DNA of 64,000 nucleotides from Treponema peruense (GCF_016117655.1 NZ_CP064936.1:62001-126000); one strand, 5' to 3'; positions 53,400-62,697 are shown, counted from the stretch's first letter. Translations and numbers: made by a program. Notes: generated by a model not told the origin, from the sequence alone.

Positions 53400-54437
53400 T
53401 TGGCGCGCAAAAAATTGCTGGACAAAAATAGTATAATTGAACTTATTGAACATCGCAGTGAATACCGTGTGGATTTGCAAAAAAAAGCCCGCGCGCTCTG
53501 CGATGACTGTTACGGAAAGAAAATTTTTTTGCGCGCTCTTATTGAAGTTACAAACTGTTGCGTCAGAAACTGTTACTACTGCGGAATACGCGCGCAGAAT
53601 TCTTTTGCACAAAGATATAGGCTGACAGACGAAGAGATTCTGGAATGCTGTAACAAAAGCAACGCGCTTGGTTTTAAAACATTTGTTCTTCAGGGCGGTG
53701 AAGATGCTGCCTTTAGCGAAGAACGCGTCTGCGAATTAATTGAAAAAATAAAGATTGCACATCCTGACTGTGCAGTGACACTTTCTTTGGGCGAGCGGCC
53801 TTACAAAACATTCCGTGCGTGGAAAGAAGCCGGAGCCGACCGCTATCTTTTACGGCATGAAACTGCCAGTCCAAAACATTATGAGTGTCTTCACCCGAAG
53901 GAACAGAAACTCTCTGCAAGAAAAGAATGTCTTTTTAATTTAAAGTCGCTTGGGTTTCAGACAGGCTCGGGTTTTATGGTCGGCTCCCCTTTTCAGACAG
54001 TGCAGAATCTGGCCGATGACATTATGTTTCTTCAGGATCTGAATCCGCAGATGATTGGCATAGGTCCTTTTATTCCGCACAGGGACACACCGTTTGCGCA
54101 TTTTGCAGCCGGAAGTACAGAACTTACACTTTTTTTGATTTCACTGTTGCGCACTATTTTTCCCAATGCGCTTATTCCGGCAACAACTGCTCTTGCAACT
54201 TTAAGCAGCACAGGTCATGAAGACGGAATTCTTTCGGGTGCAAATGTAATTATGCCGAATGTTTCTCCTCTTTATGCGCGACAAAAATATGAACTGTATA
54301 ATAATAAAAAATATGACGGTGACGAAGCTGCGGAAAATCTTGCATTGTTAAAAAATAAAATTTCGGGGATTGGATACGAGATTGTCAGTGAAGCGGGAAA
54401 TTATATTCCGCCTGATAAATACAGGAGCGTTAGATAA
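53400..54437 (+). CDS. hydE: HydE, H-cluster maturation radical SAM enzyme
   Basis: A 345-residue radical-SAM protein needed to build the di-iron subcluster of [FeFe] hydrogenase. The cluster motif is CVRNCYYCGIRA (CxxxCxxC, about residues 53-60); FVLQGGEDAAFSEERV, RHETASPKHYECLHP and GSGFMVGSPFQT follow, as in HydE. It starts with TTG 53400 and lacks an obvious ribosome site, 6 bp after the repeat-protein gene; no ATG is close. hydG follows by 2 bp. Confidence 0.92.
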   Translation: MARKKLLDKNSIIELIEHRSEYRVDLQKKARALCDDCYGKKIFLRALIEVTNCCVRNCYYCGIRAQNSFAQRYRLTDEEILECCNKSNALGFKTFVLQGGEDAAFSEERVCELIEKIKIAHPDCAVTLSLGERPYKTFRAWKEAGADRYLLRHETASPKHYECLHPKEQKLSARKECLFNLKSLGFQTGSGFMVGSPFQTVQNLADDIMFLQDLNPQMIGIGPFIPHRDTPFAHFAAGSTELTLFLISLLRTIFPNALIPATTALATLSSTGHEDGILSGANVIMPNVSPLYARQKYELYNNKKYDGDEAAENLALLKNKISGIGYEIVSEAGNYIPPDKYRSVR

Positions 54438-54439
54438 AA

Positions 54440-55855
54440 ATGTATGATGTTAAGTCTGCACGTGCAGAAGATTTTATAAATGATGAAGAAATTCTTGATA
54501 CGCTGAATTATTCTGCAAAACACAAAAGTGACGCGCCTTTGATAAAATCTATTCTTGAAAAAGCCGCGCTCTGTAAGGGAATAAGTCACCGCGAGGCTGC
54601 TGTTCTTTTGGACTGCGATATTCCCCAGCTGAATGACGAAATAAAGGCACTGGCAAAAAAAATCAAGCTGCGTTTTTACGGAAACAGAATTGTTCTTTTT
54701 GCGCCGCTTTATCTTTCTAATTATTGCATTAACTCGTGCACTTACTGCCCTTATCATGTTCACAACAAACACATAGGCCGCAAGAAATTGACACAGGAAG
54801 AAATATACCGTGAGACAATTGCACTGCAGGATTTGGGACACAAGCGGCTTGCACTCGAAGCAGGTGAAGATCCTGTAAACAATCCGATTGAATATATTCT
54901 TGAAAGCATAAATACAATTTATTCCGTAAAGCACAAAAATGGTGCGATAAGACGCGTGAATGTAAACATAGCGGCAACTACACACGAAGAATACAAAATG
55001 CTTAAGGATGCGGGAATCGGAACATACATTCTTTTTCAGGAAACATACAACCGTGCTGCCTACAAAACGCTGCATCCGGCCGGACCAAAAAGTGACTACG
55101 ACTGGCACACACAGGCAATGGACCGTGCAATGGAAGCCGGAATAGATGATGTCGGAATAGGAGTACTTTTTGGACTGAATCTTTACCGCTATGATTTTAC
55201 AGGCCTTTTAATGCATGCCGAACATCTCGAAGCCGCAAAGGGTGTTGGTCCGCATACGATAAGTGTTCCAAGAATACGCGCAGCAGACGGAATTGATCCT
55301 GCGTCTTTTCCCGATGCAATTGATGATGAAACGTTTGCAAAAATTGTTGCGGTAATAAGAATTGCTGTTCCGTATACGGGAATGATTGTTTCTACGCGCG
55401 AGTCACAGAATACAAGGGAAAAAATTCTTGAACTCGGAGTTTCCCAAATTTCGGGCGGTTCAAGAACAAGTGTTGGCGGTTACTGCGAAAGTGAACGACC
55501 CGGTGACACAACACAGTTTGACGTAAGCGACACGCGTTCCCTTGATGAAGTTGTTGCATGGCTTATGGAACTGGGGTATGTTCCGAGTTTTTGTACAGCC
55601 TGTTACAGGGCAGGGCGAACCGGTGACCGTTTTATGCAGTTGGTAAAATCATGTCAGATTGCAAACTGCTGTCACCCGAATGCGCTTATGACACTAAAGG
55701 AATATCTTGAAGATTATGCCTGTGACAAAACAAAAGTGCTTGGTGAAAAATTGATTGAATGCGAACTGAATAAAATTCCTGACGAAAAAATTCGTGAGCG
55801 CGCAAAAACTTACATTCGTGAAGAGGCCTTCGGTAAGCGCGACTTCAGATTTTAA
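54440..55855 (+). CDS. hydG: HydG, tyrosine lyase for CO/CN ligands
   Basis: A 471-residue radical-SAM enzyme that splits tyrosine to give CO and cyanide for the H-cluster. CINSCTYCPYHV (CxxxCxxC) is at about 94-101; EAGEDPVNNPIEYILE and YILFQETYNRAAYKTLHP are family blocks; the C-terminal auxiliary cluster site is FCTACYRAGRTGDRFM with a third Cys in NCCHPNAL. Full length. It follows hydE with a 2-bp gap. Together with hydE and hydF it serves the hydrogenase at 48.8 kb. Confidence 0.95.
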   Translation: MYDVKSARAEDFINDEEILDTLNYSAKHKSDAPLIKSILEKAALCKGISHREAAVLLDCDIPQLNDEIKALAKKIKLRFYGNRIVLFAPLYLSNYCINSCTYCPYHVHNKHIGRKKLTQEEIYRETIALQDLGHKRLALEAGEDPVNNPIEYILESINTIYSVKHKNGAIRRVNVNIAATTHEEYKMLKDAGIGTYILFQETYNRAAYKTLHPAGPKSDYDWHTQAMDRAMEAGIDDVGIGVLFGLNLYRYDFTGLLMHAEHLEAAKGVGPHTISVPRIRAADGIDPASFPDAIDDETFAKIVAVIRIAVPYTGMIVSTRESQNTREKILELGVSQISGGSRTSVGGYCESERPGDTTQFDVSDTRSLDEVVAWLMELGYVPSFCTACYRAGRTGDRFMQLVKSCQIANCCHPNALMTLKEYLEDYACDKTKVLGEKLIECELNKIPDEKIRERAKTYIREEAFGKRDFRF

Positions 55856-55918
55856 GGAACAATACATATAGAGATTTATTTGTTAATGAAGTTAAAATGA
55901 GCGAAGGAGGACGAAAAA

Positions 55919-57121
55919 ATGCAGACACCGGATTCGATGAGAATTGCTATAGGAATTTTCGGGCGCACAAACAGCGGCAAATCTTCTTTGCTGAATGCAA
56001 TTGCGGACCAGAACTTTTCGATTGTTTCTGACAAAAAGGGAACAACGACCGATCCCGTAAGAAAAGCCATGGAACTTCCCGGAACCGGCGCGGTCTTATT
56101 TACAGATACAGCCGGTTTTTGCGATGACGGTGAACTTGGCGTACTGCGCGAAGAAAAGACACTGCAGGTTCTGGACAAAAGCGATGTTGTGCTTGCGGTA
56201 TTTTCCTGCGAAGAAACAAATTTTGACTGGGTAAAAAAAATATCCGGCAAAGGAAAAAAGCTGATTTGTGTTCTTACCAAAACAGATTGCGCAGACAGCA
56301 AAGAAATTGAAGACGCGAAGAAAAGAATCTTTTCGGTTACACAAACTGAACCTGTTCTGTTCAGCGCGGTAACAAAAAAAGGCCTTTCCGAACTTGTAAA
56401 AAAAATCGGTGAAGCCGCGCATCACGGTCATGAAGAAGAGTTTGCGTTAACGCACGGTTTGTGCAAAAAAAATGATACTGTTCTTCTTGTAATGCCGCAG
56501 GATATTCAGGCTCCGAAGGGACGGCTTATTCTTCCGCAGGTACGTGTAATGCGCGAACTGCTCGACAAAAAATGCATTGTAGTTTCGTGTACCGGTGACA
56601 CTTTGGAACAGACGCTTTCTTCTTTGTGTAAAGCACCACAACTGATTATAACCGACTCACAGCTTTTTTCAAAAGTGCATGAGTTGTGTCCAAAGGAAAG
56701 TAAGCTTACATCTTTTTCAATTTTAATGGCGGCCGAAAAAGGAAACATAGATGATTTTATAAAAGGCGCTGCTGCTCTTGACAATTTGTGTTCCGAAAGC
56801 CGCATACTTATTGCAGAAGCGTGTACGCATGTTCCGCAGAAAGAAGATATCGGGCGTGAAAAAATTCCGGCCCTGCTCAGAAAAAAATGTCCCAGTGTAA
56901 AAATAGATTTTGTACGCGGAACAGATTTTCCTTCATCACTTGTGAACAGCGACGGAAGTGCACGCTACAGTTTGATAATCCACTGTGGTGCATGCATGTT
57001 TAACCGCGAATATGTTCTGCAAAGACAGGCCGCCGCAAAAAAAGCCAAAATCCCAATGACAAATTACGGAATAGCAATTGCAAAACTGACAGGCATTCTG
57101 TCTGATGTTTTTGTAAATTGA
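55919..57121 (+). CDS. hydF: HydF, GTPase scaffold for H-cluster assembly
   Basis: A 400-residue protein: Era-like GTPase (IGIFGRTNSGKSSLLNAI, DKKGTTTDPVRK, DTAG, CVLTKTDC), a dimerisation domain, and the C-terminal Fe-S domain with CTHVPQKEDIGREKIP and HCGACMFNRE, giving the CxH...CxxC ligand set of HydF. Very strong ribosome site (AAGGAGG) at 55904-55910. Terminates the hydE-G-F set. Confidence 0.95.
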   Translation: MQTPDSMRIAIGIFGRTNSGKSSLLNAIADQNFSIVSDKKGTTTDPVRKAMELPGTGAVLFTDTAGFCDDGELGVLREEKTLQVLDKSDVVLAVFSCEETNFDWVKKISGKGKKLICVLTKTDCADSKEIEDAKKRIFSVTQTEPVLFSAVTKKGLSELVKKIGEAAHHGHEEEFALTHGLCKKNDTVLLVMPQDIQAPKGRLILPQVRVMRELLDKKCIVVSCTGDTLEQTLSSLCKAPQLIITDSQLFSKVHELCPKESKLTSFSILMAAEKGNIDDFIKGAAALDNLCSESRILIAEACTHVPQKEDIGREKIPALLRKKCPSVKIDFVRGTDFPSSLVNSDGSARYSLIIHCGACMFNREYVLQRQAAAKKAKIPMTNYGIAIAKLTGILSDVFVN

Positions 57122-57147
57122 ACAGCGCCCCCGACCGATAAAATAGT

Positions 57148-58548
57148 ATGAGAGTATATTTAAGAAGATTTGTTTTATTAACCGCATTTTTTGCAACAGA
57201 ATTATTTTGTTTTTCACAGAGCCAGCCGCAGACGCAAAGTACCGAATTGCGTTATCATGGTAACGGAAGTTACATGCTGGTTGAACGAACAGATTTGCGT
57301 CGTTACGATAACGGGCGGTACACTGGTCTTGTAAGCCGCGAAGTGCGTTCGTTTATTGCACAGTCATCTTCTCCTGAATATGCTGCTCCCGGCGACACTT
57401 ACTACGACGGAAGTTTTTATATTATCGAAGCGACAAAAAGAAATTCCCACGATGTAAAAATGGGAATCAACGAGTCAATTCCGTCTTCATTCAGAATTAC
57501 TTCTGACGGTGAACTTGTAATGATAGAAGACAACGGTTACCCAAGCTTCAGAAGTTTTCCTGCCTTTACAAAACAAAAAATTCGTCCCGGCGACAAATGG
57601 CAGGCAAAAGCTGAACGCGCAGTTGATCCTCTCAACAAAGGCACCGTTACAAAAATGCCCATTTATGTAGAGTACCAGTATCTGCGCGACGATGTGTTTA
57701 ACGGAGAAAAAGTTTTTGTTCTTTCTGCAAAGTGGGCAACGCGTTACGGAATTTCTTATATTGATTTTGCAGGCGATGCACAGCTTAAGGGCGCGTTCGG
57801 AAGTCACAGTGCCACAATGTTTGTAAGTGCGGCTACAGGAAATGCGCTTGTTGTGAGAGATGCGGTTGACGAAACTTTTGAATATGCAGACGGGAACAAA
57901 ATTTCTTTTAAAGGAACAATTTCATTGTTTACACATTATCCGCCGGCGGTAGACAGGGACGGTCTTATTCGCTCTCTTGCACGCATTGCAGATGTGAAAG
58001 ATGCGGCAGCGAATAAGGGGTCTGAAAGCAACGGCGGTGGTAAAAAAAGTTTCGGCGGTAAATCTAAAGGCGCATCCGATAGTACAGACAGCGCTGTCGC
58101 CGGCTCGTCTTCTGCAGGAACTTCAGGTACAAAACAACCCGGCCGCACAAAACCCAAAATTGAATCTTCTGTGTCAAAGAGTATGACTGTAGACGAAACG
58201 CCGGCCGGGCTGCGTCTTACGATACAGAATTTGCAGTTCAAACCCGACAGCGCGCAGCTTTTACCCGGAGAAGAAGAGCGGCTTGACCAGATTGCGCAGG
58301 TTTTGAAACAGGCGCGTGAACAAATGTTTTTGGTAGAAGGACATACGGCAAGTGTAGGTTTTGCAAGCGGTGAAATGAAACTTTCAAAAGAGCGTGCACA
58401 TGCAATAGCCGAGGCACTTGTCCAAAGAGGAATTCCTGCGCAGAAGTTTATCTGCAAAGGTAGCGGAGGAACAAAACCGATCGCCGACAATTCAACTCCC
58501 GAAGGAAAAGCCCTGAACCGCCGTGTAGAAATAACAATCCTGGAGTAA
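57148..58548 (+). CDS. OmpA-family outer-membrane protein
   Basis: Signal peptide (MRVYLRRFVLLTAFFATELF with cleavage near CFS), a beta-rich domain to about residue 280, a Gly/Ser/Lys-rich linker (about 285-340), and a C-terminal OmpA domain (LQFKPDSAQLLPGEEERLDQ, VEGHTASVG, LSKERAHAIAEALVQRGI, NRRVEITILE) that binds peptidoglycan. It lies 26 bp after hydF with TAAAAT close by, so it may have its own promoter. Confidence 0.9.
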   Translation: MRVYLRRFVLLTAFFATELFCFSQSQPQTQSTELRYHGNGSYMLVERTDLRRYDNGRYTGLVSREVRSFIAQSSSPEYAAPGDTYYDGSFYIIEATKRNSHDVKMGINESIPSSFRITSDGELVMIEDNGYPSFRSFPAFTKQKIRPGDKWQAKAERAVDPLNKGTVTKMPIYVEYQYLRDDVFNGEKVFVLSAKWATRYGISYIDFAGDAQLKGAFGSHSATMFVSAATGNALVVRDAVDETFEYADGNKISFKGTISLFTHYPPAVDRDGLIRSLARIADVKDAAANKGSESNGGGKKSFGGKSKGASDSTDSAVAGSSSAGTSGTKQPGRTKPKIESSVSKSMTVDETPAGLRLTIQNLQFKPDSAQLLPGEEERLDQIAQVLKQAREQMFLVEGHTASVGFASGEMKLSKERAHAIAEALVQRGIPAQKFICKGSGGTKPIADNSTPEGKALNRRVEITILE

Positions 58549-58603
58549 ATGCGGAATCTGTTAACCACTTGTCACAAAATACAACCAGTTATCTCAAAAA
58601 ATA

Positions 58604-58631
58604 TTGCGACCTTTAAAATTCCCTGTATACT
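58604..58631 (+). promoter_or_regulatory. Promoter of the 58.7-kb gene
   Basis: TTGCGA (58604-58609), 16-bp spacer, TATACT (58626-58631). The 40-nt leader has a near-palindrome CTGAATGCATAA/TTATGTATTTCAG that ends at the GGGGGAAG ribosome site, so it could fold and affect translation. Confidence 0.5.
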
Positions 58632-58668
58632 GAATGCATAATTTATTTTATGTATTTCAGGGGGAAGT

Positions 58669-59205
58669 ATGAAAAAGAAATTTTTTATTTTATTTACGGC
58701 GGTGTTTATTTTTTCGGCTCAGATTTTATTTGCTCAGGAAAATGATTTAAAACGTTTTTCATTTGGTGGAATTTGGAGGGCAGACAGTCTGCGCTCGTCC
58801 GGTGGTACAGAATTTGGAGTTACGATTTCGCCGGGAAATTTTGTTGTAAGAAATTATATTTTGGTAGAGGGTCTGGGGCTTCATAAAACTGAATTGTATG
58901 GCGGAGGATTTTCGGTTGCTGACAAAATTCAATTGGGAGCAAAAATCGATTTGGGAAATACTTCTGCTATTTCGTATGGTTTTGCTCAGGTTGGAGGAAT
59001 GCTTTTTTCTACAAGCCAAAATGGAATATTTGAAAATCCTGTTTTTATTGAATTTTCTTTAGGTGGTGGCTTTGAATTTCTAATCAAAAATAATTTTTCA
59101 TTTTTAGTTGAATATGGTGGCGGTGGATATATTCCTTCAACAAAAAATAAATTTTCCGGTCAGGGATTTCAAGTGCTTGTGCTCGGATGCCGAAACTATT
59201 TTTAG
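58669..59205 (+). CDS. Small exported beta-rich protein, 178 aa
   Basis: Signal peptide MKKKFFILFTAVFIFSAQIL with cleavage near LFAQ; the mature protein has alternating hydrophobic strands with Gly-rich turns (YGGGFSVADKIQLGAKIDLG), ending in GCRNYF with a terminal Phe, which fits a small outer-membrane barrel. No family is recognised. The next gene, a LytTR regulator, starts directly after it. Confidence 0.7.
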   Translation: MKKKFFILFTAVFIFSAQILFAQENDLKRFSFGGIWRADSLRSSGGTEFGVTISPGNFVVRNYILVEGLGLHKTELYGGGFSVADKIQLGAKIDLGNTSAISYGFAQVGGMLFSTSQNGIFENPVFIEFSLGGGFEFLIKNNFSFLVEYGGGGYIPSTKNKFSGQGFQVLVLGCRNYF

Positions 59206-59207
59206 AT

Positions 59208-59663
59208 ATGAAAACTTCTATTATTTTGGATGAATCGTTAAAGGTTCCGTTTGCAGAGATTCATGCGCAGAGTGTAACAAGCGAAATTTCACGGCTTAAA
59301 GAATTGATTGAAAATGATTTTGTTCCGTTACGACTTTGCGGTTATGACAAAGATTTTGCAGTAAAACTTTTGCCTTCGCAAATAATGTGCATCTACAGTG
59401 TAAATAAAAAAGTGTATGCCCAGACAAAAGATGCAATTTTTGAAATTAAGCAAAGACTTTACGAAATTGAAGAACTTATTCCGCAGTTGGGTTTAGACAA
59501 ATTTATACGCATCTCAAATTCAGAAATAGTGAATTTTGATTTTGTAGAAAAATTTGATATGAGCTTAACTGGAACAATCGGTCTTCATTTTAAGAACGGC
59601 GAACGGACTTTTGTTTCGCGCAGGTATGTAAAAAAAATCTGCACTTCGCTTGGTTTAAAATAA
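59208..59663 (+). CDS. LytTR DNA-binding regulator
   Basis: A 151-residue protein: short N-terminal arm, then a LytTR domain from about residue 50 (LLPSQIMCIYSVNKKVYAQT, FIRISNSEIVNFDFVEKFDM, LHFKNGERTFVSRRYVKKI). These small regulators without a receiver are usually paired with a DUF3021 membrane protein, as here. The frame opens at 59187, but MKTSIILDE at 59208 matches the usual family start; neither start has a good ribosome site. Confidence 0.88.
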   Translation: MKTSIILDESLKVPFAEIHAQSVTSEISRLKELIENDFVPLRLCGYDKDFAVKLLPSQIMCIYSVNKKVYAQTKDAIFEIKQRLYEIEELIPQLGLDKFIRISNSEIVNFDFVEKFDMSLTGTIGLHFKNGERTFVSRRYVKKICTSLGLK

Positions 59664-59681
59664 TATTTATAGGAGAAAAAA

Positions 59682-60146
59682 ATGAAACAGATATTCAAGA
59701 GAATTTTTATTCACGGAATGTTGGCGGGTGCAATTTTAATTTCTATATCTTCTATAATTGCATTAATAATTTGTGTAATAAACGGAAGTGAGGAATTTAT
59801 TCCGACTGCACCTGCAATGATAAACGTATATGGTTCTGAAGTAAAAGCTGTAGTTATAGAATATGTTTTACTGACGGTATTTGGTTTTGTATATGCTGCT
59901 GCAAATGAGAGCTTTAAGATTGATTCGTGGAGCCTCACAAGAGCAACAGTCGTTCACTTTACAATTATTTTTTCTGCATATATTGTGATTGCCTGGTTCT
60001 GCTATTTTATTCCGCATAAGTTGAGCGCAGTTTTTATTCAGGCCGGCGTATTTATTTTTAATTACATACTTATTTGGATTGGAATTTATTTTAACCAGTT
60101 GGCTGCAGTAAAAAAAATTAATTCAGCAATTTCTGCGGAAAAGTAA
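59682..60146 (+). CDS. DUF3021 membrane protein
   Basis: A 154-residue protein with four membrane segments (for example GMLAGAILISISSIIALIIC, VIEYVLLTVFGFVYAAA, VVHFTIIFSAYIVIAWFCYF, VFIFNYILIWIGIYFN). This is the standard partner of a LytTR regulator, thought to keep it inactive at the membrane until a signal arrives. AGGAG precedes the ATG; 18 bp after the LytTR gene. Confidence 0.9.
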   Translation: MKQIFKRIFIHGMLAGAILISISSIIALIICVINGSEEFIPTAPAMINVYGSEVKAVVIEYVLLTVFGFVYAAANESFKIDSWSLTRATVVHFTIIFSAYIVIAWFCYFIPHKLSAVFIQAGVFIFNYILIWIGIYFNQLAAVKKINSAISAEK

Positions 60147-60164
60147 AAGTATTTACAAATGGCT

Positions 60165-61565
60165 TTAACAGTTTCTTAAAATCATAACGCTTTTTGCCGG
60201 CATTTTTAAATTCTGTAAATCATGTGCAGAATAAATTTTTTCTGAAAGCAAATCTTTGTAATTCTGTACAAAATCCTTTGGCAGAATAGAAACTGTTTCT
60301 TCTTTTGAGGAATTGTTGAAAATTGCGATAACTTTTTCTTTTAAATTATTCTGGTCATTGTAAAAATTTCTTTCAAAAACAAACTGTTCATTTTTAACAA
60401 GCAGTTCAACATAATTTCCTTTTTGAATTGCATTTGAACTCATTCTGATTTTTGCAAAGTGCGAAATTGCATCTGCTAAAAAACCTGCATCAAATTGAGG
60501 AACCAAATATGTTTTTGGTTCTGCAAACGGCTTAAGAGCAGGACGCAAATCTTCATCTCCAAAACTATTTCGTTTTCCGTAAAGTGCAAATTCACTTCCG
60601 TAATATATTGAAGGAATTCCCGGAACTGTAAATAAAAGTGCATAAATCATATACAAATCGTCTTTTGGATTTTTGATAACGGATGCAACTCTGTCTATGT
60701 CGTGGTTGTCCAAAAAATTGTAAAGAGGCGCAAACTTGTAACATCCCGAAGAACTGTCAAACTCGCGTTTTAAATTATATGAAATGTCAAAAAAATTATT
60801 CTGGTCAACGCTTGCAAAAATAGAACGGTACAGCTGATAGTTTGTAACAGAATCAAGTCGGTTGCAGGAAACCCAGTCGTTGTAATCTCCATGAACAACT
60901 TCACCCATAAGCCAAAAGTTTTCTTTTAAATTTCTTGTAAACTGTGAAATTTCTTCTATAAAAGTTTTATCAAGAACATCGGCTGCATCAAAACGCAAAC
61001 CGTCAATTTTAAATTCTTCAATCCAGAATTTTACTGCGCCAAAAATATGATTTTTTACATCACAGTTTTTCAAATTCAGTTTTATTAAATCGTAACAGCC
61101 TGCCCAGCCTTCATAAGAAAAATTATCGCCGTACGGACTTTTGTTTGAAAAATTTATGTTCAAGTACCAGTCTTTGAATTCAGAATTGAATCCATTCTTC
61201 TGCAAATCTTTGAATGCAAAAAAATCTCTTCCGGTGTGGTTAAAAACTGCATCAAGAATTATAGAAAATCCTTTTTGATGCGCACATTCAACAAACGCTT
61301 TGAACTTTTCATTGTTGCCGAGCCGTCTGTCAACGTGATAATAATCGATTGTGTCATAACCGTGTTTTGTAGATTCAAAAATTGGTCCCAGATAAATTGC
61401 GTTGCAGCCAAGTTTTTTTATCCTGTCCAAATCACCGGCAAAAGTTTCAAAAAAGTTTCCCGCACATTGTGTAAAATTATTCTGCTTTGGACAGTTCCCC
61501 AATCCAAGCGGATAAACATGGTAAAATATTTTGTCAGAAAAAATTTCTTTTTGATATAAATTCAT
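60165..61565 (-). CDS. Alpha-amylase family (GH13) enzyme
   Basis: A 466-residue cytoplasmic enzyme without signal peptide. The GH13 regions are DAVFNHTG (I), GLRFDAADVLD with the nucleophile Asp (II), GEVVHGDYND with the acid Glu (III) and FLDNHDIDR (IV). Y-GPIFESTKHGYDTIDYYHVD is seen in neopullulanase/cyclomaltodextrinase-like proteins, but the usual N-terminal domain is absent. It probably cuts maltodextrin or glycogen. It lies 18 bp after the TetR gene on the same strand. Confidence 0.92.
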   Translation of the reverse strand: MNLYQKEIFSDKIFYHVYPLGLGNCPKQNNFTQCAGNFFETFAGDLDRIKKLGCNAIYLGPIFESTKHGYDTIDYYHVDRRLGNNEKFKAFVECAHQKGFSIILDAVFNHTGRDFFAFKDLQKNGFNSEFKDWYLNINFSNKSPYGDNFSYEGWAGCYDLIKLNLKNCDVKNHIFGAVKFWIEEFKIDGLRFDAADVLDKTFIEEISQFTRNLKENFWLMGEVVHGDYNDWVSCNRLDSVTNYQLYRSIFASVDQNNFFDISYNLKREFDSSSGCYKFAPLYNFLDNHDIDRVASVIKNPKDDLYMIYALLFTVPGIPSIYYGSEFALYGKRNSFGDEDLRPALKPFAEPKTYLVPQFDAGFLADAISHFAKIRMSSNAIQKGNYVELLVKNEQFVFERNFYNDQNNLKEKVIAIFNNSSKEETVSILPKDFVQNYKDLLSEKIYSAHDLQNLKMPAKSVMILRNC

Positions 61566-61583
61566 GTTGTTTCTCCTATCCGG

Positions 61584-62165
61584 TTAATCTGCAAATCCGT
61601 AAACTGCACTGTGAATTATCTGATAAATTGTTTTTTCATCATCAGGAATCTGTCTTTTTGCAATCATCATTGAAGTAGAAATTACAATATTGTGAAACAT
61701 TTCGCTGTAAAGAATTTCTTTTGAACGCATATTTCCGAATTCATTTGCAGACAGAATAAAAAATTCCTTATAAATATTTCTGATTTTATAAATCTTTTTT
61801 TTATAAACTTCGCGTTCTTCGGAATCTTCAGGACTGTTTAAAAGCGACAGATGAAGCGAAAAATAATCTTTATTTTGCTTTGCAAACTGAATTTCGCTTT
61901 TTAAAACTTTTGTAAGCGATTTGATAAAATCATGTTCGTAAAGCAAAGCTTCCTTAATAGAAGAAATCAATTCGTTACCGTAAGTATCTGTAATATATTC
62001 CAAGAGACCTTTCTTGTTTGTAAAATAATAATACAAAGTTGGTTTTGTAACTTTTGCTTTTTCGCAGACTTCCTGAACAGAAACCGCGTTGTATCCTTGT
62101 TGAGCAAATAATTCAGTTGCAATACGCGCAATCTTTTCTTTGTTGTCGGTTTCGTTATATACCAT
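61584..62165 (-). CDS. TetR-family repressor
   Basis: A 193-residue regulator. The N-terminal HTH is IATELFAQQGYNAVSVQEVC with KAKVTKPTLYYYFTNKKGLL. The C-terminal domain is helical, ligand-binding, and not assignable. It overlaps its own operator (see below) and leads the amylase gene, so it probably represses both itself and the amylase. The ligand may be a sugar-related compound, which is inference from the neighbour. Confidence 0.93.
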   Translation of the reverse strand: MVYNETDNKEKIARIATELFAQQGYNAVSVQEVCEKAKVTKPTLYYYFTNKKGLLEYITDTYGNELISSIKEALLYEHDFIKSLTKVLKSEIQFAKQNKDYFSLHLSLLNSPEDSEEREVYKKKIYKIRNIYKEFFILSANEFGNMRSKEILYSEMFHNIVISTSMMIAKRQIPDDEKTIYQIIHSAVYGFAD

Positions 62166-62192
62166 GCGGTATACTATATACTAAACGGTATA
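62158..62192. promoter_or_regulatory. Two TetR operator candidates
   Basis: A perfect palindrome TATACC-ATGC-GGTATA (62158-62173) overlaps the tetR start codon. A second site TATACT-AAAC-GGTATA (62177-62192), with one mismatch, lies upstream with a 19-bp centre spacing. The layout fits autorepression. Confidence 0.7.
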
Positions 62193-62239
62193 TAAAGTCA
62201 AGGAATGGGTATCAGATTTGTTACAGGGAGTTTAAGTTG

Positions 62240-62546
62240 TTAGACTTTAATTAGTATTTTTTCTTTTATTTTCATTGAGGAATCTTTCGCATATGCCTTG
62301 ATTTCTACTCCCATTCCAAATGCTATCAAGATATGATACTAGAGTAGAAATCTTCATATCTTTTCTTTTTTCTATTTTAGAAACTGAGGATTGTGAAAAA
62401 TTCTTTAAATTTGTTTGTTTAATATTTTGTTCCTCGCGGAGTTGAGAAAGCCGTATTGCAAGAATTTCTTGCTCTGCTTGTTTGTGAGCTTTTTTTACCA
62501 TTTCAGGACTCATTTTTGATTCCATCATTTGAATTGCATTTTTCAT
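62240..62546 (-). pseudogene. HTH antitoxin, frameshifted at its C-terminus
   Basis: The frame from ATG 62546 codes for a helical N-terminus, then an XRE-like HTH (LSQLREEQNIKQTNLKNFSQ with SSVSKIEKRKDMKISTLVSY). At about 62307 it reads LDSIWNGSRNQG, while the +1 frame reads FGMGVEIKAYAKDSSMK, the expected HigA/RelB-type antitoxin ending, up to a stop at 62240. A one-base insertion or two-base deletion explains this. In the current frame it ends at 62247 as a 99-residue protein, which may still bind DNA. No toxin gene adjoins it. Confidence 0.75.
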
Positions 62547-62574
62547 ATTAATCGATGTTCCACATAATTATATT

Positions 62575-62594
62575 ATATTCACTTAAGTGAATAT
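62575..62594. promoter_or_regulatory. 20-bp perfect palindrome, antitoxin operator
   Basis: ATATTCACTTAAGTGAATAT reads the same on both strands and lies 28 bp upstream of the HTH gene's start codon. It is the likely autoregulatory site. Beyond it (62.60-62.70 kb) a short open stretch ending GGFDTAITVQEFENLK may be a further gene relic. Confidence 0.75.
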
Positions 62595-62697
62595 TTGTCA
62601 AAAAAATTAAATTTTAATAAAACTCGATAAATATATCGGAGGGTTTGATACAGCAATAACCGTGCAGGAATTTGAAAATTTAAAGTAATTGTATTTT

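Noticed and set aside
54401-55108. 235-codon open frame opposite hydG
   Set aside because: Shadow of a well-conserved gene, rich in Cys/Phe/Tyr in the manner of antisense frames.
57936-58568. 210-codon open frame opposite the OmpA-family gene
   Set aside because: Antisense shadow of the linker and OmpA domain; no start signal.
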